Origin: Salipiger mangrovisoli | Lineage (GTDB): Bacteria; Pseudomonadota; Alphaproteobacteria; Rhodobacterales; Rhodobacteraceae | Assembly (NCBI RefSeq): GCF_015223355.1 | Contig: NZ_JADFFK010000018.1 | Span: forward strand, 62,001 to 126,000 | Direction: 5' to 3' | DNA: 64,000 nucleotides | Part shown: in pieces, positions 55,455 through 63,811 of the stretch | How the letters are laid out: every line of letters starts with the position of its first letter | Numbering within the stretch: the first letter of the stretch is position 1 | Position numbers and translations under genes: made by a program | Notes under the pieces: model-generated | Databases searched by the model: none | Told to the model about the DNA's origin: nothing | What the model saw: only the letters and a program-made list of their open reading frames with translations

Positions 55455-55949
55455 TCAGCCGCCCCGTCGCGGCTCTGTGGTGGTGAAATCGCTCAGGTCC
55501 GCGCCGAGCGCCCTGGCGAAGCCGTGGGGGTCCTTCATCCAGTAAAGATCAATGGTGATCTTCCCGGCGAACCAGTAGAGCCTGAACGGAATCCATCGCC
55601 AGCTGTGCTCCTGCGTGGTGATCTTCATCTTGTGCAGCACCTCGTTCGGACGCAGCGCGCTTTTCGACATTACCCGCACGGACTCGATCTGCGACCGCTC
55701 GAGGCGCAGCCCTGCGGGCTGGATCAAGATCGCCTCGTCCGAGACCTCGACGCGTTTCGCCACGCGGCAGCTGACGAGGCAGAGCAGGCAGATGAAGAAG
55801 GTCACCGGCAGCAGGCCGGCGCTTCTGGCGTCCAGCGCATCGTCTGCGAGGACAAGGATCGGCGTCATCACCAGAAAGGCCATCCCGGAGCCGATCCCGA
55901 TCATCCGCAGCAGCCTCGTCTTGACCTCGAAGGTTTCCGCCGTACCCAA
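55455..55949 (-). CDS. Membrane protein with PH-like C-terminal region, function unknown
   Basis: 164 residues. Two N-terminal transmembrane helices (about 18-35 and 45-63) are followed by a soluble beta-rich domain of about 95 residues. The stretch AILIQPAGLRLERSQIESVRV with EHSWRWIPFRLYWFAGKI suggests a bacterial PH-like fold, but this is a weak call. It converges on suhB and is alone in its transcript. Confidence 0.65.
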   Translation of the reverse strand: MGTAETFEVKTRLLRMIGIGSGMAFLVMTPILVLADDALDARSAGLLPVTFFICLLCLVSCRVAKRVEVSDEAILIQPAGLRLERSQIESVRVMSKSALRPNEVLHKMKITTQEHSWRWIPFRLYWFAGKITIDLYWMKDPHGFARALGADLSDFTTTEPRRGG

Positions 55950-56095
55950 AATCCGCCCCCTGCACTCATCACGTGTCGGGATTCTTCAGCGCGCGCCGTA
56001 CCAGGTCAAAGGAATTCCTGCCCCTGCGCCGCCGCGCCGCCCGACCGTGTGCGCGGGGCCCTATTGCGCACCCGGCCACCAGGGTCGCACGCCGC

Positions 56096-56131
56096 TTCTT
56101 CTCTTTGAAAATACGCCCGCCGGAGGCGGTC
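56096..56131 (-). terminator. 3' hairpin element downstream of the GFA-family gene
   Basis: Read on the minus strand, CCGCC-TCC-GGCGG is followed by GCGTATTTTC and then an AGAGAAGAAG stretch. It lies 18 nt past the GFA gene stop. Very similar hairpin plus TATTT elements are, from memory, frequent at gene ends in Rhodobacteraceae; repetition across the genome could not be checked here. Confidence 0.5.
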
Positions 56132-56148
56132 CCGCCGGTGCCGCCCAC

Positions 56149-56532
56149 TCAGCGGTCCGAGGGATGGTTCACCCCGTCCGACCAGGCGATCGGTTCGTGC
56201 TCGGCCGGGTTCACCCCCTCGATGCCGCCCATGTTCACCCCGTATTCGTTCGGGTTCGAGCGACGCCGGTGGTACAGGTAGATGCCGCAGACCGAGCAGA
56301 AATAGTGCTGGGCGGTGTTCGTGCCGAACTGGTAGAGCGTCATCCTGTCCGCCCCTTTCACCACCTCGACCCCGCCTTTCGGGGCGGTCACCGCGGCAGC
56401 GCCGCGGCGGCGGCAGAAGGAGCAGTCGCAGCGCCGGGCCGTGCTCAGCCCATCGGTCAGCGTCACCCGCAGTTCACAGGCGCCGCAGTGGCAGGTGAGC
56501 TTTACCGGCCCGCCCGTCAACGTCCCGACCAT
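56149..56532 (-). CDS. GFA family zinc-binding protein
   Basis: 127 residues of the GFA (glutathione-dependent formaldehyde-activating enzyme-like) family. It has three cysteine clusters: C14-H-C16-G-A-C19, C35-D-C37-S-F-C40 and C79-S-V-C82. These bind two zinc ions in the Gfa fold. Many family members have no proven activity. The start at 56532 overlaps the end of the rhomboid gene by 16 bp, so the two are co-transcribed. Use of glutathione or formaldehyde is not shown by sequence. Confidence 0.88.
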   Translation of the reverse strand: MVGTLTGGPVKLTCHCGACELRVTLTDGLSTARRCDCSFCRRRGAAAVTAPKGGVEVVKGADRMTLYQFGTNTAQHYFCSVCGIYLYHRRRSNPNEYGVNMGGIEGVNPAEHEPIAWSDGVNHPSDR

Positions 56533-57293
56533 GGGCCTTTCCTTCCGTTCTGCCGCGTGCCTGCACGCGGAATATGGGTGCGGCCGATGGCGTAATTGGC
56601 GGCGGGATGCGGCGGCTGCCCATGGGTGCGGTTCCAGAAGGCCGGGCCGCCGCGCGCCAGCCAGACCGGGGCGATCATCACGAGGCCCGCGATGAAGCCG
56701 CCCACATGCGCCCAGTAGGCGACGCCGCCCTCGGCCCCCGCGCTGCCGATGCCGCTGAAGATCTGCAGGCCGAACCAGACCGCCAGCAGCAGCCAGGCGG
56801 GGATCGGCAGCACCTTGAAGATGATGATCAGGATGATGAGGATATCCACCCGCGCCTTGGGAAAGAGCAGCAGGTAGGCGCCCATGACCCCTGCAATCGC
56901 CCCCGAGGCGCCGACAGTGGGCACCGCCGAGCCGGGATCGGCGACGTATTGCAGCAGCGCCGCCGCCACGCCAGAGGCGAGGTAGAACAGCAGGTAGCGG
57001 ACGTGCCCCAGCATGTCTTCGATATTGTCCCCGAAGATGAACAGGAACAGCATGTTTCCGAAGAGATGCATGAAGCCGCCATGCAGGAACATCGAGGTGA
57101 GGATCCCCGAGTAGCCGTAGCCTTCCGAGATATGCGACGGGAAGAGCGCCCATCGCTCGAAGAAGGCATCGAGTGCCCGCGGATCGCTGAACAGCGACCA
57201 GTACCCGAGGAAGATCACCGTATTGGCGATGATCAGCGCGTAGGTGACATAGGGCGTGCGCCCCGAGGGGTTGTGATCGCGGATCGGAAACAT
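56517..57293 (-). CDS. Rhomboid family intramembrane serine protease
   Basis: 258 residues with six or seven transmembrane helices. The catalytic dyad is Ser130 in VGASGAIAG and His196 in YWAHVGGF. The oxyanion-region motif HGGFMHLFGNM (71-81) and the helix-2 Asn80 are present. It cleaves membrane proteins within the bilayer. Start 57293 gives the standard beginning MFPIRDHNPSGRTPYVTYAL. It lies 86 nt downstream of the BKACE gene, so it may be read from that operon or have its own promoter. The GFA gene overlaps its end. Confidence 0.93.
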   Translation of the reverse strand: MFPIRDHNPSGRTPYVTYALIIANTVIFLGYWSLFSDPRALDAFFERWALFPSHISEGYGYSGILTSMFLHGGFMHLFGNMLFLFIFGDNIEDMLGHVRYLLFYLASGVAAALLQYVADPGSAVPTVGASGAIAGVMGAYLLLFPKARVDILIILIIIFKVLPIPAWLLLAVWFGLQIFSGIGSAGAEGGVAYWAHVGGFIAGLVMIAPVWLARGGPAFWNRTHGQPPHPAANYAIGRTHIPRAGTRQNGRKGPWSGR

Positions 57294-57379
57294 GGGTGGC
57301 AGAGTGGCGCGGCCGGGCCGCACGTCAAGGGGAGATCGCCCGCCCTGCGCGGAAAAGACCGGGCGGGGCGCGCCGACGC

Positions 57380-58171
57380 TTAGAGCGGCCGCGGTGTGTC
57401 GCGCAGGGCGCCCACCAGCGCCGCGACCTGCGCGGCGTTGTCTTCGGCAGGGCTGCCGTCCGGGCGCTCGATGTTGTTCTCGAAGCCGATGCGCATCCCT
57501 CCGCCCAGCTCGGCGGCGCGCCGCAGGCAGGCCTGCTCGGTCCGGCCAAAGGCACAGGCGGCCCATTGCAGGTCCGCGGGCAGGGCGCGGGCGGCCTTGA
57601 GGAAGCCGTCCAGATCCTCGGGCCGCGCGAGCGTCGGCGGGGCGTAGCGGCCCAGCACGAAGAGCACCTGCCGCGGCGCAGGGATCAGCCCCTCGGACCA
57701 GAGCGTCGCGAGGCGCGTGACCTGTTCGGGTGCATAGAGGATGTGTTGAAGCGCGGTGCCCGCCGCCTCGGTCTCCGTATAAAAGCGCTGCGCCTCCGCA
57801 TCGGGGCCGGGCTCGGGCCACATCTCGCGCAGGGCGACCGAGACGCCCTCGGGCTGCAACGCGCGCACCAGCGCGCGTTGGTCCTCGGGGCTGTAGAGGC
57901 CGACCGCCTCGGTGGTGATCTGCACGGGCATCTGCGGCACCACGCGGGCCATTTCGGCGGTCAATTCGCGGTAGAGCCCGGCGTCGAGCACGTGGCGCGC
58001 CTCGGCGTCGCGGACGTGGGCGTGCAACGCCTCGGCACCAGCCTCATGGGCGGCTTTCGCGGCCGCGACGATCTGCGCCACGGTTTCGGGCAGGGCAGGG
58101 TGATCGGCGCGCGTCCGGCGCGCGCCGTTCGGAGCCAGCATGATGCGCGGCAGCTTGGCCAGTCGGCTCAT
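57380..58171 (-). CDS. BKACE family beta-keto acid cleavage enzyme
   Basis: 263 residues of the 3-keto-5-aminohexanoate cleavage enzyme (Kce/BKACE, DUF849) family. These TIM-barrel enzymes condense a beta-keto acid with acetyl-CoA and split it to a CoA thioester and acetoacetate. The zinc histidines are in LHAHVRD (His50, His52), and the later zinc glutamate is in RIGFENNIERPDG. Its ATG overlaps the class III aminotransferase stop by 4 nt. Which beta-keto acid is used depends on pocket residues not assigned here. A transaminated beta-amino acid is a natural candidate given the neighbour. Confidence 0.88.
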   Translation of the reverse strand: MSRLAKLPRIMLAPNGARRTRADHPALPETVAQIVAAAKAAHEAGAEALHAHVRDAEARHVLDAGLYRELTAEMARVVPQMPVQITTEAVGLYSPEDQRALVRALQPEGVSVALREMWPEPGPDAEAQRFYTETEAAGTALQHILYAPEQVTRLATLWSEGLIPAPRQVLFVLGRYAPPTLARPEDLDGFLKAARALPADLQWAACAFGRTEQACLRRAAELGGGMRIGFENNIERPDGSPAEDNAAQVAALVGALRDTPRPL

Positions 58172-59490
58172 GCGGCAATCGCCCGGTCGATGGCGCGGGA
58201 CAGCTTGCCGACCAGTTCGCCAACCTGATCCTCGGAGATGATGAAGGGCGGCGCGAGCAGCACGTGGTCGCCATGCTTGCCGTCGAGCGTGCCGCCCGCC
58301 GGGTAGCAGATCAGCCCCTCGTCCATGGCGAAGCGTTTCACCTTGGCGTTGATCTTCAGCGCCGGGTCGAACGGGCTCTTGCTGTCTCGATCTGCCACAA
58401 GTTCGATTCCGCGGAACAGCCCGCGGCCACGGATGTCGCCGACATGCGGGTGCTGGCCGAGCGTCTCGGTCAGCGTCGTCTGGAGATAGTCCCCCCGCGC
58501 GCGCACCTGCGGCAGCAGGTTCCGCCCGAGGATCGCGGTCAGCACGGCGCGCCCGGCGGCAGCGGCGAGCGGGTGGCCGTGGTAGGTGTGGCCGTGCTGG
58601 AAGGCGCCCGAGCCCTGCGCGATCGCGTCGTAGATCGCCGCGGTGCAGAGCATGGCACCGATCGGCATGTAGCCCGCGCCGAGACCCTTGGCGATGGTGA
58701 CGATATCGGGCGAGATGCCATCCTGCTCGCAGGCGAACAGCGTGCCGGTGCGGCCCATGCCGCACATCACCTCGTCGAGGATCAGCAGCACGCCGTGGCG
58801 GTCGCAGATCTCGCGGATGCGCTTGAAATACCCCTCGACCGCCGGGACCGCGCCCGCCGTCGCGCCGACGACGGGCTCGGCGATGAAGGCCATGACGCTC
58901 TCCGCCCCGAGGCGCTGGATCTCGGCCTCGAGCTCGTCCGCCGCGCGCAGCCCGTAGGCCTCGGCGCTCTCGCCCTCCTCGCGCAGGCGGTATTCGTAGC
59001 AGGGGGCGATATGCGAGGTCTCGACCAGCAGCGGGGCGTATTTCTCGCGCCGCCAGGCGTTGCCGCCGGCGGCCAGCGCGCCGAGCGTGTTGCCGTGGTA
59101 GCTCTGGCGGCGGGCGATGACCCGGTGGCGCTGCGGCTGGCCGGTCTCGAGGAAATACTGGCGCGCGAGCTTGATCGCCGCCTCGACGGACTCCGAGCCG
59201 CCGGACAGCAGGTAGACCCGGTCGATGCCCTCGGGGGCGTGCTCGATCAGCAGGTCGGCAAGGCTCTCGGCAGCCTCGGAGGTGAAGAACCCGGTGTGGG
59301 CAAAGGCCAGCTGATCGAGCTGCGCGTGGATCGCGGCGCGCACGTCCGGGTCCGAGTGCCCGAGGCAGGACACCGCCGCCCCGCCCGAGCCGTCGAGATA
59401 GGCGCGCCCTTCGGCGTCATGGATATAGCATCCTTCGCCGCGCACCGCCCGTGGCAGCTGCGCGCTGGAGCGTCCGAAGACATGTCCCAT
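58168..59490 (-). CDS. Class III PLP-dependent aminotransferase
   Basis: 440 residues. The PLP lysine is Lys268 in IVTIAKGLGAGYMPIGAM, with the cofactor Asp in LLILDEVMCGMGRTG (about 236-250). The SYHGNTLGALA block is also typical. The family transfers omega- or beta-amino groups (for example from beta-alanine, 4-aminobutyrate, taurine or beta-amino acids) to a keto acid. It lies 14 nt after uspA and overlaps the BKACE gene, so its product is probably a keto acid cleaved by BKACE. The exact amino donor is unknown. Confidence 0.88.
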   Translation of the reverse strand: MGHVFGRSSAQLPRAVRGEGCYIHDAEGRAYLDGSGGAAVSCLGHSDPDVRAAIHAQLDQLAFAHTGFFTSEAAESLADLLIEHAPEGIDRVYLLSGGSESVEAAIKLARQYFLETGQPQRHRVIARRQSYHGNTLGALAAGGNAWRREKYAPLLVETSHIAPCYEYRLREEGESAEAYGLRAADELEAEIQRLGAESVMAFIAEPVVGATAGAVPAVEGYFKRIREICDRHGVLLILDEVMCGMGRTGTLFACEQDGISPDIVTIAKGLGAGYMPIGAMLCTAAIYDAIAQGSGAFQHGHTYHGHPLAAAAGRAVLTAILGRNLLPQVRARGDYLQTTLTETLGQHPHVGDIRGRGLFRGIELVADRDSKSPFDPALKINAKVKRFAMDEGLICYPAGGTLDGKHGDHVLLAPPFIISEDQVGELVGKLSRAIDRAIAA

Positions 59491-59504
59491 TCAAAGTTCT
59501 CCGA

Positions 59505-59933
59505 TTATTCGCCGCGCACGACGAAGACAGACTGTTTGGCGTGGCGGACCACCCGCGCGGCGTTCGGCCCCAGCAGGTAGTCGGCAAGTTCGGGGGTGTG
59601 GGACGACAGCACGATGGCATCGGCTTTCAGCTTGTCTGCGGCACCGAGGATCTGGTCATAGATGCGCCCGTGCAGCACGTGCGGATGCACCTCCACCGCC
59701 TCCGGCACGTTGGCATTGACCCAGTCCTTGAGCCTCGAGCCGACCTCCTTGAGGGCGCCCTTCTCGAAGCCCTCCTTGAAGTAACCCGAAACCATCGACA
59801 TGCCGAAGTCGGGCAGCACGGTCACCACATGCAGCACCATGCCCTCGCCGCCGAGGTGCAGCGCCGTCGGCAGCGCCTTGGTCCAGCTTGCCGGGGCCGA
59901 GAGGTCGATGGGCAAAAGGATTGTCTTGTACAT
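59505..59933 (-). CDS. Universal stress protein (UspF/UspG-like) within a TRAP operon
   Basis: 142 residues, a single UspA domain starting MYKTILLPIDLS. The C-terminal nucleotide region reads SSHTPELADYLLGPNAARVV, close to the UspF/G form (SHRP...YLLGS) that binds ATP, although GP replaces GS. It lies 11 nt after the TRAP fusion permease and 14 nt before the aminotransferase. In Halomonas, TeaD, a Usp encoded beside the TeaABC TRAP system, regulates that transporter. A similar role here is inferred. Confidence 0.88.
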   Translation of the reverse strand: MYKTILLPIDLSAPASWTKALPTALHLGGEGMVLHVVTVLPDFGMSMVSGYFKEGFEKGALKEVGSRLKDWVNANVPEAVEVHPHVLHGRIYDQILGAADKLKADAIVLSSHTPELADYLLGPNAARVVRHAKQSVFVVRGE

Positions 59934-59944
59934 CGCAAGGCTCC

Positions 59945-62596
59945 TCAGAAGGCCGGCACGGTCTGGCGGCGGCGTTGCATCAGGATCACCAGCCCCAGCA
60001 GCAGCAGCGCGGGGATGTAGAAGAGCTGCGCCGGCAGCCGGTCCCGCGGGACGAGCACCGAGGCGAGCTGCACCGGCTCATCCGCGTAGAAGTCGAAGTT
60101 CGCCAGCTTCTCGGCGGTGGGGGTGCCGAACATCGGCTCGTCGAGCTTCACCACGTCGCCTTCGGGGAAGAGCATCAGGCCCGAGTTGTCGATCCGCTCC
60201 TGCGCATTCGCGCCGTGGGCGTCCATGACCAGCGTGGTCGAGGCGGTCTGCCCGCTGTTGAAGTCGGGTCCCTGGATTTCCAGCCGGATCCGGCTGCCCT
60301 CGGGCAGGTCGGCCAGTACCTGCTCGAATTCGGCCGGCGGGATGTTGTGGAAGGGGCTCTGCACCATGTTCAGCCAGACGTTGGGCACGAAGAAGGTGAA
60401 AGCCACCAGCAGCAGCGCGGCGCTTTCCCAGATCCGCGAGCGGGCAAGGAAATAGCCCTGCGTCGCGGCGGCGAAGAGCAGCATGGCGAAGGTCGCCACG
60501 ACGAAGACGAAGGCCGCATGCAGGATGCCCGAGGCGGTGCCGAGATCGACGCCGTAGAGGATCAGCGTCGGGTTGAAGATGAAGAGGAAGGGCAGGGCGA
60601 CGGTGCGCAGGCTGTAGAAGAAGGCGGTGAAGCCGGTCTTGATGGGATCGCCGCCCGAGACCGCCGCGGCGGCGAAGGAGGCGAGGCCCACGGGCGGTGT
60701 CACGTCGGCCATGATGCCGAAGTAGAAGACGAAGAGGTGCGCCGCGATCAGCGGCACGATCAGCCCCTCCTGCGCGCCGAGCGAGACCACCACGTTGGCC
60801 ATCAGCGACGAGACGACGATGTAGTTTGCCGTTGTGGGCAGGCCCATGCCGAGGATCAGCGAGAACATTCCGACGAGGATCAGCATGATGATCAGGCTGC
60901 CGCCCGAGAGCTGCTCGACGAGACCGGCAAGCTCGGTGCCGATCGGCGTCTTGGTGACCGTGGCGACGATGATCCCCGCCGCCGCCGTTGCGACGCCGAT
61001 GCCGATCATGTTGCGCGCCCCGGCGATGAGCCCGTCGATGAGGTCATGCCAGCCGTTGCGGAATTCATCCGCGACGCGCGTTCCCTCGCCGCGGAACATG
61101 GCCTTCAGGGGGCGCTGGGTGATGATGATCAGCAGCATGAGACCGGTGGCGTAGAAGGCGGACTTGGCGGGACTCTGGCGCTCGACCATCAGGAACCAGA
61201 CCAGCACGACGATTGGCAGGATGTAGTGCAGCCCGGTGGCATAGACCTCGCCTACGGTGGGCAGCTTGATGTTGGGATCGCTGGGGTCGTCCACCTCGAG
61301 GTCGGGGCGGCGCGCGGCGATGGCCAGGAGCCAGAGGTAGACCGCCGCCAGCACCAGCATCATGATCGGCCCCGAGAGCCCGGGCGCGACCGACTTCAGC
61401 GCGCCCACCGCGTAGATCAGCGCGGTGAAGCCCGCACCCGCCACGGCGAAGCCGATGAAGAACTTGAGGATCATGCCGGAGAAGGACTTCGCCTGCCCGA
61501 GCGCCGGCATGTTCTTCTTCAGCGCCTCGAGGTGCACGATGTAGACCAGCGCGATGTAGGAGATCACCGCCGGGATGAAGGCGTGCTTGATCACCTCGAC
61601 GTAGGAGATGCCGATGAACTCGACCATCAGGAAGGCGGCGGCGCCCATCACCGGGGGCATTATCTGCCCGTTGACCGAGGAGGCGACCTCGACCGAACCG
61701 GCCTGTTCGCTGGTGAAGCCGACGCGCTTCATCAGCGGGATGGTGAAGGTGCCCGTGGTGACCACATTGGCGATCGACGAGCCGGAGATCAGGCCGGTCA
61801 TGGCGGAACCGACGACCGCAGCTTTCGCGGGACCGCCGCGCAGGTGGCCAAGCCCGGCGAAGGCGAGCTTGATGAAGTAGTTGCCGGCGCCCGCCTTATC
61901 CAGCAGCGAGCCGAAGAGCACGAAGAGGAAGACGAAGGCGGTCGAGACCCCGAGCGGGATGCCGAAGACCCCGGCGGTGTCGAGCCATTGTGCGTTGATC
62001 AGCCCGGTGAACGACAGCCCCTCGTGCTCGATCAGCTCGGGGATCAGCCAGCCGGTGCCCATGTAGGCGTAGAGCAGGAAGATCGCCCCGACGATGGTCA
62101 GCGCCGGACCCAGCGCGCGGCGGCTGGCCTCGAGCAGGATGACAAGGCCCACGGCACCGATGATCACCTGCGTCTGCGTCGGCAGGCCCGAGCGGGCGGT
62201 CATCGCCAGATCGCGGGAGAAGAGGAAGACGTAGAAGGCGCAGAAGCCGCCGACCGCCATCAGGATCCAGTCGGTCAGCGGAACCCGGTCGCGCGGCGAG
62301 GATTTCAGCGCCGGGTAGGCGAGGAAGGCCAGCAGGATGGCGAAAGTCAGGTGGATCGGCCGGGTCTGCGACGAGTTGAGTGCCGGCAGCACGTCGGCGA
62401 ACCAGAGCTGCGGCTGGGCGATCCAGAGCTGGAACAGCGACCAGGCCAGCGCCAGTCCGGCGATGAGCATCGCAACGAAACGGTTGGTCGGCGCGCGTGC
62501 ACCGCTGTCGGTGCTGGCGACGAGATCCTGCAGCTCTTCGTCGCTGAACTGGCGGCCGCTGTGGTCCTGTCCGCCCTGCTGTGGATTGTCGGTCAT
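59945..62596 (-). CDS. TRAP transporter fused 4TM/12TM permease with DUF3394
   Basis: 883 residues. A soluble N-terminal tail (about 1-35) is followed by the small (DctQ-like) and large (DctM-like) TRAP permease parts in one chain (about 40-690). A C-terminal DUF3394 region follows (about 700-860: FHNIPPAEFEQVLADLPEG and QGPDFNSGQTASTT), ending in a final helix. Such fused permeases partner with TAXI receptors, and the TAXI gene is next upstream with an 87-nt gap containing a hairpin. It imports an organic acid or amino-acid-like solute with an ion gradient. Substrate unknown. Confidence 0.92.
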   Translation of the reverse strand: MTDNPQQGGQDHSGRQFSDEELQDLVASTDSGARAPTNRFVAMLIAGLALAWSLFQLWIAQPQLWFADVLPALNSSQTRPIHLTFAILLAFLAYPALKSSPRDRVPLTDWILMAVGGFCAFYVFLFSRDLAMTARSGLPTQTQVIIGAVGLVILLEASRRALGPALTIVGAIFLLYAYMGTGWLIPELIEHEGLSFTGLINAQWLDTAGVFGIPLGVSTAFVFLFVLFGSLLDKAGAGNYFIKLAFAGLGHLRGGPAKAAVVGSAMTGLISGSSIANVVTTGTFTIPLMKRVGFTSEQAGSVEVASSVNGQIMPPVMGAAAFLMVEFIGISYVEVIKHAFIPAVISYIALVYIVHLEALKKNMPALGQAKSFSGMILKFFIGFAVAGAGFTALIYAVGALKSVAPGLSGPIMMLVLAAVYLWLLAIAARRPDLEVDDPSDPNIKLPTVGEVYATGLHYILPIVVLVWFLMVERQSPAKSAFYATGLMLLIIITQRPLKAMFRGEGTRVADEFRNGWHDLIDGLIAGARNMIGIGVATAAAGIIVATVTKTPIGTELAGLVEQLSGGSLIIMLILVGMFSLILGMGLPTTANYIVVSSLMANVVVSLGAQEGLIVPLIAAHLFVFYFGIMADVTPPVGLASFAAAAVSGGDPIKTGFTAFFYSLRTVALPFLFIFNPTLILYGVDLGTASGILHAAFVFVVATFAMLLFAAATQGYFLARSRIWESAALLLVAFTFFVPNVWLNMVQSPFHNIPPAEFEQVLADLPEGSRIRLEIQGPDFNSGQTASTTLVMDAHGANAQERIDNSGLMLFPEGDVVKLDEPMFGTPTAEKLANFDFYADEPVQLASVLVPRDRLPAQLFYIPALLLLGLVILMQRRRQTVPAF

Positions 62597-62631
62597 GCTG
62601 CGCGCGCCCTCTGATGCCGCCTTCCGGGAAA

Positions 62632-62658
62632 GCCCAGGCGCCGCAACAGCGCCTGGGC
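62632..62658 (-). terminator. Intercistronic hairpin between TAXI receptor and TRAP permease
   Basis: GCCCAGGCGC (62632-62641) is the exact complement of GCGCCTGGGC (62649-62658), with a 7-nt loop. It is in the 87-nt gap between the receptor stop and the permease start, with no T tract on the minus strand. It probably stabilises the receptor mRNA or partly ends transcription. Confidence 0.6.
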
Positions 62659-62683
62659 CCGTCTCACACGCCGTGCGGCGGTG

Positions 62684-63655
62684 TTACTCGATCAGCCCGG
62701 CTTCCTTGAAATAGCGCTCGGCGCCGGGGTGCAGCGGTGCCGACAGGCCGGCGGTCGCCATCTCTTTCGGGTCGAGGTTGGCAAAGGCCGGGTGCAGGCC
62801 GCGGAACTGGTCGATGTTGTCGAACACCGCCTTGACCACCTGGTAGACCACCTCTTCGGGCACGTCTTCCGAGGTCACGAAGGTCGCGCCGACGCCGAAG
62901 GTGTGCACGTCCTCGTCGTTGCCGCGGTACATGCCGCCGGGGATCGTTGCAGTGCGGTAGAAGGGGTTGTCGGCGACCAGCTCGTCGACCGCCTCGCCCG
63001 AGACCTCGACCAGCACGGAATCGCAGGCGGTCGTGGCCTCCTGGATCGAGCCCGACGGGTGGCCGACGGTGTAGACCATGGCGTCGATGTTGTTGTCGCA
63101 GAGCGCCTGGCTCTGCTCGGCCGCCTGCAGCTCGGAGGCCACGGCGAAATCACCCATGGTCCAGCCCAGTTTGTCCATCAGCACCTCCATGGTGCCGCGC
63201 TGGCCGGAGCCGGGGTTGCCGACGTTGACCCGCTTGCCCTTCAGATCATCGAAGGTCTTGATGCCGGAATCGGCGCGGGCAACCACGGTGAAGGGCTCGG
63301 GGTGCACCGAGAAGGCCGCGCGCAGACCCTCGTAGGGGCCCTGCTCGGCAAAGGTCGAGGTGCCGTTGTAGGCGTGGTACTGCCAGTCGGACTGGGCGAC
63401 GCCGAATTCCAGCTCGCCGCCGCGGATGGCGTTGATGTTGAACACCGAGCCGCCGGTCGACTCGACGCCGCAGCGGATGCCGTGCTCCGAGCGGCCGCGG
63501 TTCACCAGGCGGCAGATTGCGCCTCCTGTCGGGTAGTAGACGCCCGTCACGCCACCGGTGCCGATCGAGATGAAGGTCTGGTCCTGTGCGACGGCAGCCC
63601 CCGCGCCGAGCGCGGTTGCGGCGGCAACAAGGGCGCCGATCAGAGGTTTGGTCAT
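62684..63655 (-). CDS. TAXI family TRAP transporter solute-binding protein
   Basis: 323 residues. A signal peptide (about 1-23, ending AVAQ) precedes a TAXI-type receptor with the hallmark [19 protein letters not shown] (about 32-50) and [20 protein letters not shown] (about 142-161). TAXI receptors serve fused TRAP permeases; a few bind glutamate or other carboxylates. It is the first gene of a five-gene operon (TAXI, permease, UspA, aminotransferase, BKACE). The ligand probably contains a carboxylate, and perhaps an amino group, given the enzymes downstream (inference). Confidence 0.92.
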   Translation of the reverse strand: MTKPLIGALVAAATALGAGAAVAQDQTFISIGTGGVTGVYYPTGGAICRLVNRGRSEHGIRCGVESTGGSVFNINAIRGGELEFGVAQSDWQYHAYNGTSTFAEQGPYEGLRAAFSVHPEPFTVVARADSGIKTFDDLKGKRVNVGNPGSGQRGTMEVLMDKLGWTMGDFAVASELQAAEQSQALCDNNIDAMVYTVGHPSGSIQEATTACDSVLVEVSGEAVDELVADNPFYRTATIPGGMYRGNDEDVHTFGVGATFVTSEDVPEEVVYQVVKAVFDNIDQFRGLHPAFANLDPKEMATAGLSAPLHPGAERYFKEAGLIE

Positions 63656-63704
63656 GTCGTGTGTCTCCCTGAATTTGATCCGAGATTCGGCTCTCGCCCG
63701 TCAG

Positions 63705-63716
63705 TGAAACATTTCA
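63705..63716. promoter_or_regulatory. Candidate RpiR operator in the divergent promoter
   Basis: TGAAA-CA-TTTCA (63705-63716) is an inverted repeat with 5-bp arms, 50 bp upstream of the TAXI start. An imperfect repeat, CAAGTG TAT CACTCTTG, lies at 63742-63758. RpiR-type regulators often bind inverted GAAA/TTTC elements. It is the natural operator candidate for the adjacent RpiR protein. Confidence 0.4.
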
Positions 63717-63811
63717 TTGCAGAGCGTCAAGGTAAACAATACAAGTGTATCACTCTTGCAAACATCACAAACTAATGCAGAAGCGGTAAGAGTAAAGACC
63801 GGGAGGCCGAC

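Noticed and set aside
59888..62614. A 908-codon open frame on the plus strand opposite the TRAP fusion permease
   Set aside because: Composition is dominated by Gly, Asp, Gln, His and Arg, as expected from the complement of a membrane protein in GC-rich DNA. The minus-strand gene has clear family motifs.
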